Part shown: positions 17,413-27,107 of the stretch, piece by piece
Layout of the letters: each line of letters starts with the position of its first letter
Numbering within the stretch: position 1 is the stretch's first letter
Assembly: GCA_016707685.1 (NCBI GenBank)
Contig: JADJHE010000010.1
Location: 114,982 to 178,981, forward strand
Direction: 5' to 3'
Origin: Bacteroidota bacterium
Lineage (GTDB): Bacteria > Bacteroidota > Bacteroidia > 2-12-FULL-35-15
DNA: 64,000 bases
Position numbers and translations under genes: made by a program
Notes under the pieces: generated by a model
The model's database searches: none
What the model saw: only the letters and a program-made list of their open reading frames with translations
What the model was told of the DNA's origin: nothing

Positions 17413-17880
17413 TTAAAATCTAAAGTGAGAGAATGCTTTATTCGCATCAGCCATTTTATGAACATCTTCTTTCTTTTTGAAAGCAGCGCCTTCTTCTTTA
17501 GAAGCTGCAATGATTTCACCAGCTAATTTCTGAGCCATTGATTTCTCATTACGTTTACGAGCGTAAAGAATCATCCATTTGATACCCATTGACACTTTTC
17601 TTTCAGGACGGATCTCTGAAGGAATTTGAAAAGTAGCACCACCAACTCTACGGCTACGAACCTCAACAGATGGAGTAACATTGCTTAATCCTTTTTTGAA
17701 AACTTCTAAACCATCTTGTTCAGTACGTTTTTGAACTACATCGATTGCTTCATAAAATACTTCAAATGAAGTGTTTTTTTGACCATCGTACATTAAGTTG
17801 TTTACAAAACGCGTTACCAACACATCGTTAAATTTAGGATCTGGCAACAGAATTCTTTTTTTAGCTCTTGACTTTCTCAT
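17413..17880 (-). CDS. rpsG: 30S ribosomal protein S7
   Basis: S7 initiates assembly of the 30S head. It has 155 residues: MRKSRAKKRILLPDPKFNDV, GGATFQIPSEIRPERKVSMG and the C-terminal ANKAFSHFRF. It lies between rpsL and fusA in the str operon. Confidence 0.98.
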   Translation of the reverse strand: MRKSRAKKRILLPDPKFNDVLVTRFVNNLMYDGQKNTSFEVFYEAIDVVQKRTEQDGLEVFKKGLSNVTPSVEVRSRRVGGATFQIPSEIRPERKVSMGIKWMILYARKRNEKSMAQKLAGEIIAASKEEGAAFKKKEDVHKMADANKAFSHFRF

Positions 17881-17910
17881 TTTAGTCTTTTGAAATTACT
17901 AGTTTTCTAA

Positions 17911-18315
17911 TTATTTTTTCTTAGCAGGTGCAGCTGCTGCTCCTTTTTTAGGTTTTTTAGTTCCGTATTTAGAACGTCTTTGGTTACGACCTTCAACTCC
18001 TGAAGTATCTAATGCACCGCGAACGATATGGTAACGAACACCTGGTAAATCTTTTACCCTTCCACCACGAATCAACACAATCGAGTGTTCTTGTAAGTTA
18101 TGCCCTTCTCCCGGGATGTATGCAGTAACCTCTTGTTTGTTTGTTAAACGAACACGGGCAACTTTACGCATTGCCGAATTTGGTTTTTTTGGTGTAGTTG
18201 TGTACACACGAGTACAAACTCCACGTTTTTGTGGACTAGATTCAAGAGCTGCAGATTTACTTTTGTTAACCGCTCTAGATCTTCCTTTACGCACTAATTG
18301 CTGTATTGTAGGCAT
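17911..18315 (-). CDS. rpsL: 30S ribosomal protein S12
   Basis: S12 lies in the decoding centre. It has 134 residues, starting MPTIQQLVRKGRSRAVNKSK, with YTTTPKKPNSAMRKVARVRL and GGRVKDLPGVRYHIVRGALD. The residue linked to streptomycin resistance, Lys43, is the wild-type lysine. A Lys/Ala tail (KKGAAAAPAKKK) closes the protein. It is the first gene of the super-operon and follows the operon promoter. Confidence 0.98.
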   Translation of the reverse strand: MPTIQQLVRKGRSRAVNKSKSAALESSPQKRGVCTRVYTTTPKKPNSAMRKVARVRLTNKQEVTAYIPGEGHNLQEHSIVLIRGGRVKDLPGVRYHIVRGALDTSGVEGRNQRRSKYGTKKPKKGAAAAPAKKK

Positions 18316-18382
18316 TTTTCGGTTTTATTTTTTAATCAATTTTTGTTATAAATAAAATACACCCCCGCTTTTTTGGGGAGGG

Positions 18383-18412
18383 CAAAGGTAAAAATTTTTT
18401 GTTACAAACAAC
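18383..18412 (-). promoter_or_regulatory. Promoter of the ribosomal super-operon
   Basis: On the minus strand GTTG (18409-18412) is followed after 18 bases by TACCTTTG (18383-18390), matching the Bacteroidota consensus. Transcription would start near 18376, giving a leader of about 60 bases. The leader carries a short CCCC...GGGG hairpin just after the start. The rest of the 18316-18624 gap is AT-rich with no recognisable gene. Confidence 0.75.
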
Positions 18413-18624
18413 AGTAAGTTGAAAAAAAATACACTTTTTTTCGTGTATATTTTGATTTTTAGCGATTAGAGTTGCTGAAATCCTTTTCCATATTGATTTT
18501 TATCTTTTTAAAATGGATAAAAATTTATCAATTATTTTCTAAAAAAGATGCTTTTTGAAAATATTTCTCCTAATTTTAAAAATCGCTTTTTTAAAGTAAT
18601 TTTCGTGAAATTTAAATTTCCAAT

Positions 18625-19771
18625 ATGAAAAATCGTTTGTTTTTTTCTTGCATTTGTGTCATAAACAGTTTACTGGCTCAACAAAATCCTTCATTCGGAC
18701 CCGAAATTCCGGTGAATTTCATTTCAGTAAATTTTGATGCAATGGAACCACACCTTTCTCCCGATGGAAATGCCTTATTTTTTAATAGCTTAAACGATGG
18801 TATTACAACCAGCCTCTTTTATGGTGGAAAAATCAACGACAGCACCTTTTCCTTGGTTGGTCAAGTCCCAATTGTTAACCAAACAATTACTCCTCGATTA
18901 GATGGAGTTGCTTCAGTAGATACTGCAAACAATTTTTACTGGGTTTCGACACGTAATTACCCTGTTGATTTCGACAACCTTCACCGCATCCGATTCCTAC
19001 AATCGGGATACACCAACTATGGTCGCGTACATGGCGATTTTTACATCTATTCACCCGGCTGGTTAATCATGGATGCTGCCATTACAAATTTTGGTAATCA
19101 ATTGTATTATAGCAATGCACTTTTTAATAATTGCGGTGGCGTACCATGTAAAGCAGCATTGGGGATTGCTAATAAAGTAAACGATTCTACCTTTATGAAA
19201 GACTCGAATTCCGCAAGTATTTTAGCTGCTATTAATGATACTACAAACTACATTGTTTATGCTCCGCAACTGAGCGAAGATGGCTTGGAACTTTATTTTA
19301 CTCGATTAATGCATAATTCAGTCAATACCGAAATTTGTGTGTCTTCACGCCTAACTACAAGTGCTGCTTTTGGTGCACCAAGTGTTTTGGTATCATCTCC
19401 AACAGGCGAATTACCGGAGGCAGCAACGGTATCGGCCGACAAAAGCAAAATTTATTACCACAAAAAACAAGGAGGAATTTTCAAGCTTTTTTTACGCTAT
19501 CGAAACATCCCTACTTCTATTCAAGTAAATAATGAAACGAATACGCCTAAAATTTATCCAAATCCTGCTAACAATAGCATACAAATTGAGTTGTTAAAAA
19601 ACGAACCGTTTCAGGTATTCATAACCGATTTGCTAGGAAAAAAAAATCATAGAGCTTGCAACTGAAAAACAAGCTACAAGTATTAATTTGGAAGGTTTGC
19701 AACAAGGCGTTTACTTATTACAAATACAAACGGAGAACGAAATTTTTATTCAAAAATTTATTAAGAACTAA
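18625..19771 (+). CDS. Secreted PD40/WD40-like repeat protein with T9SS sorting tail, one frameshift
   Basis: An exported surface or secreted protein of unknown role. A signal peptide (MKNRLFFSCICVINSLLAQQ) is followed by TolB/PD40-type beta-propeller units with the S-x-D-G-x-x-L-F/Y-F pattern: PHLSPDGNALFFNS, QLSEDGLELYFT and TVSADKSKIYYH. A type A T9SS sorting domain begins at PKIYPNPANNSIQIEL. The frame breaks in a run of nine A (19638-19646). With eight A it reads on as GKKIIELATEKQATSINLEG, then GVYLLQIQTENEIF and IQKFIKN, to a stop at 19769-19771: 381 residues. It converges on topB with a 4-base overlap. Function in detail is unknown. Confidence 0.85.
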
Positions 19772-22014
19772 AAAGCCAAACGCCAATCACAACCAGTTTT
19801 CCAGTTGCTACAACCATAGGCAGCTTTTCCTTTAATCACTTTTCCTTCTTTACATTTAGGACAGATTGCTGGTGCATCAACAGGTAGGCTTTCCTCTTTC
19901 TTTGCTTTCACTTTTACTGGACTTGCTTTTTTCTCTTCAAACTCTATATTAAAATCGGAAGCTAATTTTAGAATTCCATCCTTTTTACTTCCACCTAAGT
20001 CAAATCCTTTTATAATAGGTGTTTTCCCTTTTTCTGCCAATGTTTTTAATTGTGCATCCGTTAATTTTTTCCCCATTAACTCAAACGGAATTTTAAAATC
20101 ACATCCATTTTTAAAATTGCTACAACCAAATGCTGTTTTGCCTTTTAGCAGTGCTCCCGATTTACATTTTGGACATTCAACTGATTCGGAACTCTTCTTT
20201 GCCGACTTTTTTTCTTCACTCTCTACTGAAATTCGTTTACTACTCTCATTCTTTACTTGCACCACTAAATCGCTTACCATTTGCTTCATTTCTTGCAAAA
20301 ATTGCTCCGCCTGGTATTCTCCTTTTTCAATTTGACGCAATTTAAACTCCCAATTACCAGTCATTTCAGCCGATTTCAACAACTCATTATTAATGGTATG
20401 AATAAGTTCCATTCCCGTTATGGTAGGAACAATGTTTTTACGCTCACGCTTTATATAATTTCTTCGAAACAATGTTTCAATAATGGCGGCACGTGTACTC
20501 GGGCGACCAATTCCATTATCCTTCATTAAATCCCTTAACTCTTCGTCTTCCACTTGCTTACCAGCTGTTTCCATTGCTCTCAACAACGTTGCCTCTGTAT
20601 AAGGTTTGGGTGCAGTTGTTTTCCCTTCTTTTAAAAAAGCTTCATGTGGTCCTTTTTCACCTTGTGTAAACTCCGGCAAAAGTTGAGTTTCTTCTTTTTC
20701 ATCTTCTTCCGAAACAGCTTCCTTTTCATAAACAATACGCCATCCTGCATCTAAAATTTGTCGGCCAGTAGCCTTAAATTCAACTGCTTTTACTGCACCC
20801 ATTACCGTTGTATTCGACACTTCACAATCTTTATAGAACACTGCAATGAATCGTTTTGCAATAACATCGTACACATTTGCCTCTGCTCCTATTAAACCTT
20901 GCGCTCTAACATCTGTTGGAATAATTGCATGATGGTCGGTTACTTTTTTATCATCAAATACTTTTGAAGATTTACGGATTGGCTCTGCTAACAATGGCTT
21001 TACCAATGATTGGTAATTCACCATGCTTTGCATGATTCCAGGTATTTTGGGATACATATCATCGGGCAGATACGTTGTATCAACACGAGGATAAGTCACT
21101 AATTTTTTTTCGTATAAATTCTGAATCGTTTTAAGTGTATCATCGGCCGAAAAGCCAAACTTCTTATTGCACTCCACCTGAAGAGCTGTTAAATCAAACA
21201 AGCGAGGCGAGCTTTCTTTGCCTTTTTTGGTTTCAACCAAGGTGACTTCAAAGGGTTCGGATTTTATTGAATTTAAAAGATCTTCTCCTTTTTGTTTTTC
21301 ATCACCTACAAATCGATCTATTTGTGCATTAAAAATAACATCACGGTATTTTGTTTTTAATTCAAAAAATACAGCCGACTTAAACGCATTTATTTCAACT
21401 TGTCGTGCTACAATCATTGCCAATGTTGGCGTTTGAACTCGCCCTACAGAAAGCACCTGACGATTTCCATTTCCAAATTTAATGGTATACAAACGTGTTG
21501 CATTCATCCCCAACAACCAATCAGCAGCCGCTCTCGAATAACCGGCAAAATAAAGGCTATCGTAATCTTTTGCATCTTTCAGTTTCGTAAATCCTTCACG
21601 AATAGCTTCTTCTGTTAATGATGAAATCCATAAACGTTTCATCGGCTTTTTACAATTTGCTTTTGCAAATACCCAACGTTGAATCAGCTCTCCCTCTTGC
21701 CCAGCATCACCACAATTAATCACCTCTTCAGCATTTTCGAACAAGGTTGAAATAATATTAAATTGTTTTTCAATTCCTTTATCATTCTTCACTTTTATTC
21801 CAAATTTCAAAGGCAAAATAGGAAGCATATTTAAGTTCCATTGGCGATAAGCAGAATCGTATTCATGCGGTTCTTTTAACTCACACAAATGCCCAAATGT
21901 CCATGTTACCTGATAACCATTCCCTTCCCAATAGCCATCCTTTCGTTGTTTTGCACCAACAATTTCGGCTATCTCTTTTGCAACACTCGGCTTTTCGGCA
22001 ATACAAACTTTCAT
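19768..22014 (-). CDS. topB: DNA topoisomerase III, type IA
   Basis: Relaxes negative supercoils and decatenates DNA through a transient 5'-phosphotyrosine bond. It has 748 residues. The Toprim domain starts MKVCIAEKPSVAKEIAEIVG and has DAGQEGE at 103-109. The catalytic tyrosine is Y308 in LVTYPRVDTTYL, and SVGRVQTPTLAM lies near 189-200. Two C-terminal zinc-ribbon-like modules follow, one starting CPKCKSGALLKG and the other CPKCKEGKVIKG, each closing with CSNxKxGCDxxxxF. Such a tail is typical of Bacteroidota TopB. It is monocistronic and converges with the gene before it. Confidence 0.95.
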   Translation of the reverse strand: MKVCIAEKPSVAKEIAEIVGAKQRKDGYWEGNGYQVTWTFGHLCELKEPHEYDSAYRQWNLNMLPILPLKFGIKVKNDKGIEKQFNIISTLFENAEEVINCGDAGQEGELIQRWVFAKANCKKPMKRLWISSLTEEAIREGFTKLKDAKDYDSLYFAGYSRAAADWLLGMNATRLYTIKFGNGNRQVLSVGRVQTPTLAMIVARQVEINAFKSAVFFELKTKYRDVIFNAQIDRFVGDEKQKGEDLLNSIKSEPFEVTLVETKKGKESSPRLFDLTALQVECNKKFGFSADDTLKTIQNLYEKKLVTYPRVDTTYLPDDMYPKIPGIMQSMVNYQSLVKPLLAEPIRKSSKVFDDKKVTDHHAIIPTDVRAQGLIGAEANVYDVIAKRFIAVFYKDCEVSNTTVMGAVKAVEFKATGRQILDAGWRIVYEKEAVSEEDEKEETQLLPEFTQGEKGPHEAFLKEGKTTAPKPYTEATLLRAMETAGKQVEDEELRDLMKDNGIGRPSTRAAIIETLFRRNYIKRERKNIVPTITGMELIHTINNELLKSAEMTGNWEFKLRQIEKGEYQAEQFLQEMKQMVSDLVVQVKNESSKRISVESEEKKSAKKSSESVECPKCKSGALLKGKTAFGCSNFKNGCDFKIPFELMGKKLTDAQLKTLAEKGKTPIIKGFDLGGSKKDGILKLASDFNIEFEEKKASPVKVKAKKEESLPVDAPAICPKCKEGKVIKGKAAYGCSNWKTGCDWRLAF

Positions 22015-22193
22015 TTGAAAATAATTTTTCTAGAAAATGATAAAACTCCTCTATAGGAATTTCGTTTAATGGCGGTAAAAATAACACCTGCAAGTGCTTT
22101 TCATAAAAAATGATTTAATGTTTTATCAACAATAAAGCAGTTTTTACATATTTCTATTAAATTTACTTCCTCTAAAAAAACAATTTATTGATT

Positions 22194-22796
22194 ATGAAAA
22201 AATCACTTTTTGCAATTACACTTTTATTGCTTACACTTACTTCATTTTCAAAAGAGAAAAAACCTAAATTAGAAAAAGGTCTATATGCAGAAATTGAAAC
22301 AACAAAAGGGAAAATTTTAATTCAGCTTGAATTTGAAAAACACCTTTAACTGTTGCCAACTTTGTTGGTTTAGCCGAAGGGAAAATAAAGAATAATTCAA
22401 AAGGAGAAAATGTGCCATTTTACAATGGATTAAAATTTCACCGTGTTATTGCCAATTTTATGATTCAAGGTGGCGACCCTGCTGGGAATGGAACAGGCGG
22501 ACCAGGTTATAAATTCAAAGATGAGTTTCATCCCGATTTAAAACATACTGGACCCAGGCATATTATCAATGGCTAATTCAGGGCCTGGCACCAATGGTTC
22601 TCAATTTTTTATAACACATGTTAAAACAACTTGGCTAGATGGAAGGCATACGGTATTCGGGCACGTGGTAACTGGACAGGATGTTGTGAATACTATTCAA
22701 CAAGGAGATGAAATAATTGCTATTAAAATTATCAAAGTAGGAAAAGCTGCTAAGAAATTTAAAGCAGCAAAAGTATTTGCAGAATTAAATAAATAA
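22194..22796 (+). CDS. Exported peptidyl-prolyl cis-trans isomerase, cyclophilin type, two frameshifts
   Basis: Catalyses proline isomerisation in exported proteins. The N-terminus (MKKSLFAITLLLLTLTSF) is a signal peptide. The reading breaks after QLEFEK: adding one A to the run at 22336-22340 gives TPLTVANFVGLAEGK. It breaks again at CCC (22553-22555), where removing one C gives HTGPGILSMANSGPGTNGSQ. The active-site blocks FHRVIANFMIQGGDP and GSQFFITHVKT are then all present, for a total of 200 residues. The two indels compensate in length. It lies two bases before the next gene and likely heads an operon with it. Confidence 0.88.
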
Positions 22797-22798
22797 AC

Positions 22799-23068
22799 AT
22801 GATAGCAACTGTAGAAATAAGTATGTATGCATTAACGGATGATTATGCAAACAAAGTAATTGATTTTATTCAACGTGTAAAAAAACATCCGAACATTAAA
22901 GTAGAAGTAAATGGCTTGAGTACACAGCTGTTTGGTGAGTACGACTATTTAATGGATGTATTAAAAAAAGAAATGAAAACAGATTTCGAAAATGGTAAAG
23001 CCGTGTTTTTGATGAAGCTTGCCGGAACTGAATTAACAAAAGAACAATTACCAGAAATTTTAAAATAA
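22799..23068 (+). CDS. YkoF-like thiamine/hydroxymethylpyrimidine-binding family protein
   Basis: A small 89-residue alpha/beta protein, starting MIATVEISMYALTDDYANKV, of the kind annotated as YkoF-like or DUF77 thiamine-binding. The ferredoxin-like pattern (strand TVEISMYAL, helix, strand VEVNGLSTQLFGEYD, helix) fits that family. Known relatives bind thiamine or its pyrimidine moiety; no ligand can be proven here. It is tightly placed between the cyclophilin and the ftcD-type gene, which suggests co-transcription, but no thiamine gene is nearby. Confidence 0.65.
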   Translation: MIATVEISMYALTDDYANKVIDFIQRVKKHPNIKVEVNGLSTQLFGEYDYLMDVLKKEMKTDFENGKAVFLMKLAGTELTKEQLPEILK

Positions 23069-23073
23069 TACGT

Positions 23074-24756
23074 ATGAGCCAATTAATTGAATGTGTCCCT
23101 AATTTCAGTGAAGGGAACGATATGAACATCATCAAACAAATTACAAATGAAATTGAATCGGTTGATGGTGTTAAATTACTAAATGTTGATCCAGGTAAAG
23201 CAACGAACAGAACTGTTGTAACATTTGTAGGAAACCCACAAGCGGTTATTGATGCAGCATTTCTAGCAATCAAAAAAGCGAGTGAATTAATTGATATGAG
23301 TAAACACAAAGGTGAACATCCACGCATGGGTGCAACCGATGTATGTCCATTGATTCCTATTGCGGGTATTAGCATGGAAGAAACTGCGGAATACGCAAAG
23401 AAATTAGGTGAGCGTGTTGGTAAAGAATTAAACATTGCTGTTTACTTATATGAAGCTGCTCAAAAAAATAAAGAACGAAACAATCTTTCAGTTATCCGCG
23501 CTGGTGAGTACGAAGGCTTTTTCAAAAAAATAAAATTACCTGAATGGAAACCCGATTTTGGTCCAGCGGAACATTCTATAAAAGCTGGCTCTACCGTTAT
23601 TGGAGCGAGAGACTTTCTTGTTGCCTATAACATTAACCTAAACACAACTTCTACTCGTAGAGCCAATGCTATTGCATTTGATGTTCGTGAAGCAGGACGA
23701 GTAAAGCGTGAAGGAAATCCTGTTACAGGAAAAATTGTAACCGATGAAAAAGGGAATCCTGTAAACATTCCAGGAACACTAAAATCAGTAAAAGCAATTG
23801 GTTGGTACATCGAAGAATATGGAGTTGCACAAATATCCATGAACCTTACGAATATCAATATTACTCCAGTTCACATTGCATTCGATGAGGTATGCCGTAG
23901 TGCTACTGAAAGAGGTATTCGTGTTACAGGCTCTGAATTAGTAGGATTGATTCCATTAAAAGCAATGTTGGATGCAGGAAAATATTTCTTACAAAAACAA
24001 AATCGTTCTATTGGAGTTTCCGAAAAAGAATTGATCAAAATTGCTGTAAAATCATTAGGATTAGATGAGTTAGCACCTTTCAAAGCAGAAGAACGTATCA
24101 TTGAATATTTATTAAAAGATGATAGCAAAGCACGTTTAATAAAAATGAACCTGACTGAATTTGCAGATGAAACAGCAAGTGAAAGTCCAGCACCTGGTGG
24201 AGGCTCTATTTCTGCATACATTGGCTCTTTAGGAATTTCCTTAGGAACAATGGTTGCAAATTTATCATCACACAAACCAGGTTGGGATGAGCGTTGGAAA
24301 GAGTTTTCGGATTGGGCAGAAAAAGGTCAGCACTACAAAAATGAATTATTAAAAATGGTGGATGAAGACACCAATGCGTTTAATAAAATCATGAATGCAT
24401 TTAGCTTGCCGAAAGCTACGGATGAAGAAAAGAAAGCGAGAACAGCTGCAATTCAGGATGCTACAAAATATGCAACAGAAGTTCCATTTAAAGTAATGCA
24501 ATTGTGCTACGACTCGATGGAAGTAATTAAAGCAATGGCTGAAGTTGGAAACCCCAACTCTGTAACGGATGCTGGTGTTGGAGCATTGTGTGCTCGTTCT
24601 GCAGTGATGGGGGCATTCTTAAATGTAAAAATAAATGCAGCTGGTTTAACAGATAAAGCCTTTGCGGAGAAACTTATTGCCGAAGGAAACGTAATAGAGG
24701 AAAAGACAAAGGCACTTGAATCTGAAATTTTAAAAACTGTCAATAGCAAAATTTAA
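23074..24756 (+). CDS. ftcD: Glutamate formimidoyltransferase / formimidoyltetrahydrofolate cyclodeaminase fusion
   Basis: A bifunctional enzyme of histidine breakdown. It moves the formimino group from formiminoglutamate to tetrahydrofolate, then releases ammonia to give 5,10-methenyl-THF. The 560 residues hold the transferase N- and C-subdomains (about 1-300), with catalytic His82 in HKGEHPRMGATDV. A cyclodeaminase domain follows from about residue 355 (SESPAPGGGSISAYIGSLG). The mammalian FTCD arrangement is the same. No other hut gene is in the window. It is six bases after the preceding gene and three before the next, so it lies inside an operon. Confidence 0.95.
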   Translation: MSQLIECVPNFSEGNDMNIIKQITNEIESVDGVKLLNVDPGKATNRTVVTFVGNPQAVIDAAFLAIKKASELIDMSKHKGEHPRMGATDVCPLIPIAGISMEETAEYAKKLGERVGKELNIAVYLYEAAQKNKERNNLSVIRAGEYEGFFKKIKLPEWKPDFGPAEHSIKAGSTVIGARDFLVAYNINLNTTSTRRANAIAFDVREAGRVKREGNPVTGKIVTDEKGNPVNIPGTLKSVKAIGWYIEEYGVAQISMNLTNINITPVHIAFDEVCRSATERGIRVTGSELVGLIPLKAMLDAGKYFLQKQNRSIGVSEKELIKIAVKSLGLDELAPFKAEERIIEYLLKDDSKARLIKMNLTEFADETASESPAPGGGSISAYIGSLGISLGTMVANLSSHKPGWDERWKEFSDWAEKGQHYKNELLKMVDEDTNAFNKIMNAFSLPKATDEEKKARTAAIQDATKYATEVPFKVMQLCYDSMEVIKAMAEVGNPNSVTDAGVGALCARSAVMGAFLNVKINAAGLTDKAFAEKLIAEGNVIEEKTKALESEILKTVNSKI

Positions 24757-24759
24757 TGT

Positions 24760-27053
24760 ATGACATTCTCACAACGAATTACAAGAGCCATTAGAAGACA
24801 TCCTACATTTCGCAGGTTCTTTTTTTCGTTTTTTTTCAGATTGCTTTTACTTGATTTTAAAAAGAATCAATTACTACTCGTATTCTGGCTTATCTTTTTT
24901 GGTATCATCACCAACAGTGTAGCGCCACGATATGGAGTAGCCTATTTATTTTGGGGGCCCGAATACTTCGACAAAACAAGTTACCTCTCCTATTTCATTA
25001 CAGGATTTGCATGTGGAGGTTTTGTGATGGCATATAACATTGCAAGCTACATTAAAAACGCTTTTCGTTTTCCTTTTTAGCAACCTTGCGTAATCCTTTC
25101 TGGAAGTATTGTATCAACAACTTTGTAATTCCTATCAGTTTTACAATCTTGTATTGTGTGCAAATTTTTCGATTTTTAAAAGGAGAAGAAATTTATTCAA
25201 CAAGCGAAATTTTATTTTTAATTACAAGCTTTTTAGCTGGTAATGTGTTTTTTGTATTCTTAGCTTTTACCTACTTTTTTGGTGCGAATAAAGACATCAC
25301 CAAATTACACGGATTACAGTATGCAGATAGCAGTGCTAAGCCCAACGAAAAATCCAGCTCGCGTGCAAAAACAATAAATGAAGGAGAGCGCAATCCTTAT
25401 TTAATAAAAGAATCACGTGATTGGTATGTAGAAACATACCTTGCTTCACCGATAAAAATAAGGCTGGTACGCTCTGTTCGCCACTACAAAAAAGAAGTAT
25501 TAAAATCTGTACTCAAGCAAAACCACAAATCTGCATTTGTTTTTCAGATTTTATCAATTGTAAGTTTAATAAGCTTGGGATTATTTTCTAAAGTCTCTGC
25601 ATTTACAATACCGGCAAGCGCTAGCATATTTTTGCTATTCACGATGTTTATTATGTTGTTTAGTTCCTTCTATGCTTGGTTCAGAGGCTGGTCAACAGCG
25701 ATATTTATCGTTTTCCTAGTCTTGTTTAATTATTTACACAAAGTAAATTTTTTATCCTCCGCAGGAAAGGCATATGGTTTAAATTACAACACAGTTAAAG
25801 CAAACTATGATTACGACAATTTCAAACAAAATGACATTGCATTTGATAATCTTAATCAGGACATTGATGCTACAATTGCGCTTTTAAATAAATGGAAGGA
25901 GAAAAATACCGACCCGAATAATCCTGATAAAAAACCTAAAATGATTTTTATCAATGTTAGCGGTGGTGGTGTTCGTTCTTCGTTATGGACGATGCATACT
26001 TTGCAATTTGCAGACAGTGTTTCGAACGGGAAATTATTAAAACAAACACAGCTTATTACAGGCTCCTCGGGTGGAATGGTTGGTGCAGCATATCTGAGAG
26101 AATTGTACTTGCAAAAATTGAAACACAATTTAAAAAGCTATTACGATTCAAAATACAAAACCAACATTTCTAAAGACATTTTAAATCCAATAGCTTTTAC
26201 AGTTGCTACAAGTGAATGGTTTTTTCCATTTAAAAGTTTTACTGTGGACAAAAATGTATACATGGAAGATAGAGGTTATGCTTTTGAACAGAAGCTTTTA
26301 GAGAACACAGAAAATGCATTTAATAAACGTTTAAATGATTATAAGTTGGCAGAAGCAAACTCTTATATTCCAATGATGGTATTCTCACCATCGATTGTGA
26401 ATGATGGACGAAAAATGCTTATTTCTCCTCTTGGCATTTCGTACTTAACACAGAATGCAAGAACAGAAAAAACAAACTATAATAAATTGTTTGATGCCAT
26501 CGAATATTCAAAAGTATTCAAGAAACAAAATGCTGAAAGAACCCTATTTACAAGTGTGTTGCGCATGAGCGCTACCTTCCCTTACATTTCGCCTGTAGTA
26601 AGTTTACCAACCGAACCACGCATTGAAATAATGGATGCTGGCTTAAGAGATAATTACGGATTAGAAACAAGTCTTCGATTTATTAAAACATTCAATGATT
26701 GGATAGCAGCAAACACGAGTGGAATCGTTATCATTCAAATACGGGATAAACATAAAAACATTCCAATTGATGAAAATCCATCACAAACATTGGCGCAAGC
26801 GCTAAGCCGACCAATGGGCAGTTTTTATGGTAATTTGTTTCAAGTGCAGGATTTTAATCAAAATCAGCAAATACAATATGCAGATAGCTGGTGTAAATCA
26901 TCAATAGAAATTATTGATTTTCAGTTGCGAAATGAATTGAAAGATCGAATTTCCTTAAGTTGGCATTTGACCAATAAAGAAAACAAAAAGTACTGGAATC
27001 ACTCTATTTACCCGAAAATCAAGAATCGGTTAAGCGGATTTCTGAGCTTTTAA
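24760..27053 (+). CDS. Membrane-anchored patatin-like lipid hydrolase, one frameshift
   Basis: A probable inner-membrane lipid acyl hydrolase. The reading stops at FRFPF. Adding one T to the run at 25074-25078 gives FRFPFLATLRNPFWKYCINN and joins both parts into 764 residues. The N-terminal ~230 residues contain several hydrophobic segments. The patatin domain follows: oxyanion loop VSGGGVRSSLW near residue 400, nucleophile motif GSSGG near 436 and the Asp of MDAGLRDNYG near 625, so both members of the Ser-Asp dyad are present. The substrate is unknown. Start codons overlap the end of the ftcD gene's spacer (3 bases), so it probably belongs to the same operon. Confidence 0.85.
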
Positions 27054-27075
27054 AATAAGCATTCCTCAGAATTAT

Positions 27076-27083
27076 TATCTTTG
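27076..27083 (+). promoter_or_regulatory. TATCTTTG -7 promoter element before the dehydrogenase gene
   Basis: A full match to TAnnTTTG 25 bases before the ATG at 27108. No clear TTTG lies at the usual distance upstream, so support rests on the -7 element and position only. Confidence 0.4.
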
Positions 27084-27107
27084 TTGCCCCAATAAAAGAT
27101 AATAACT

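Noticed and set aside
18421..18624. A promoter for the 18625 gene
   Set aside because: TAATTTTC near 18596 is only a near match to TAnnTTTG with no upstream TTTG, so it was not listed.
22896..23435. A 179-codon minus-strand frame opposite the YkoF-like and ftcD genes
   Set aside because: It spans two well-supported plus-strand genes and has no family features.
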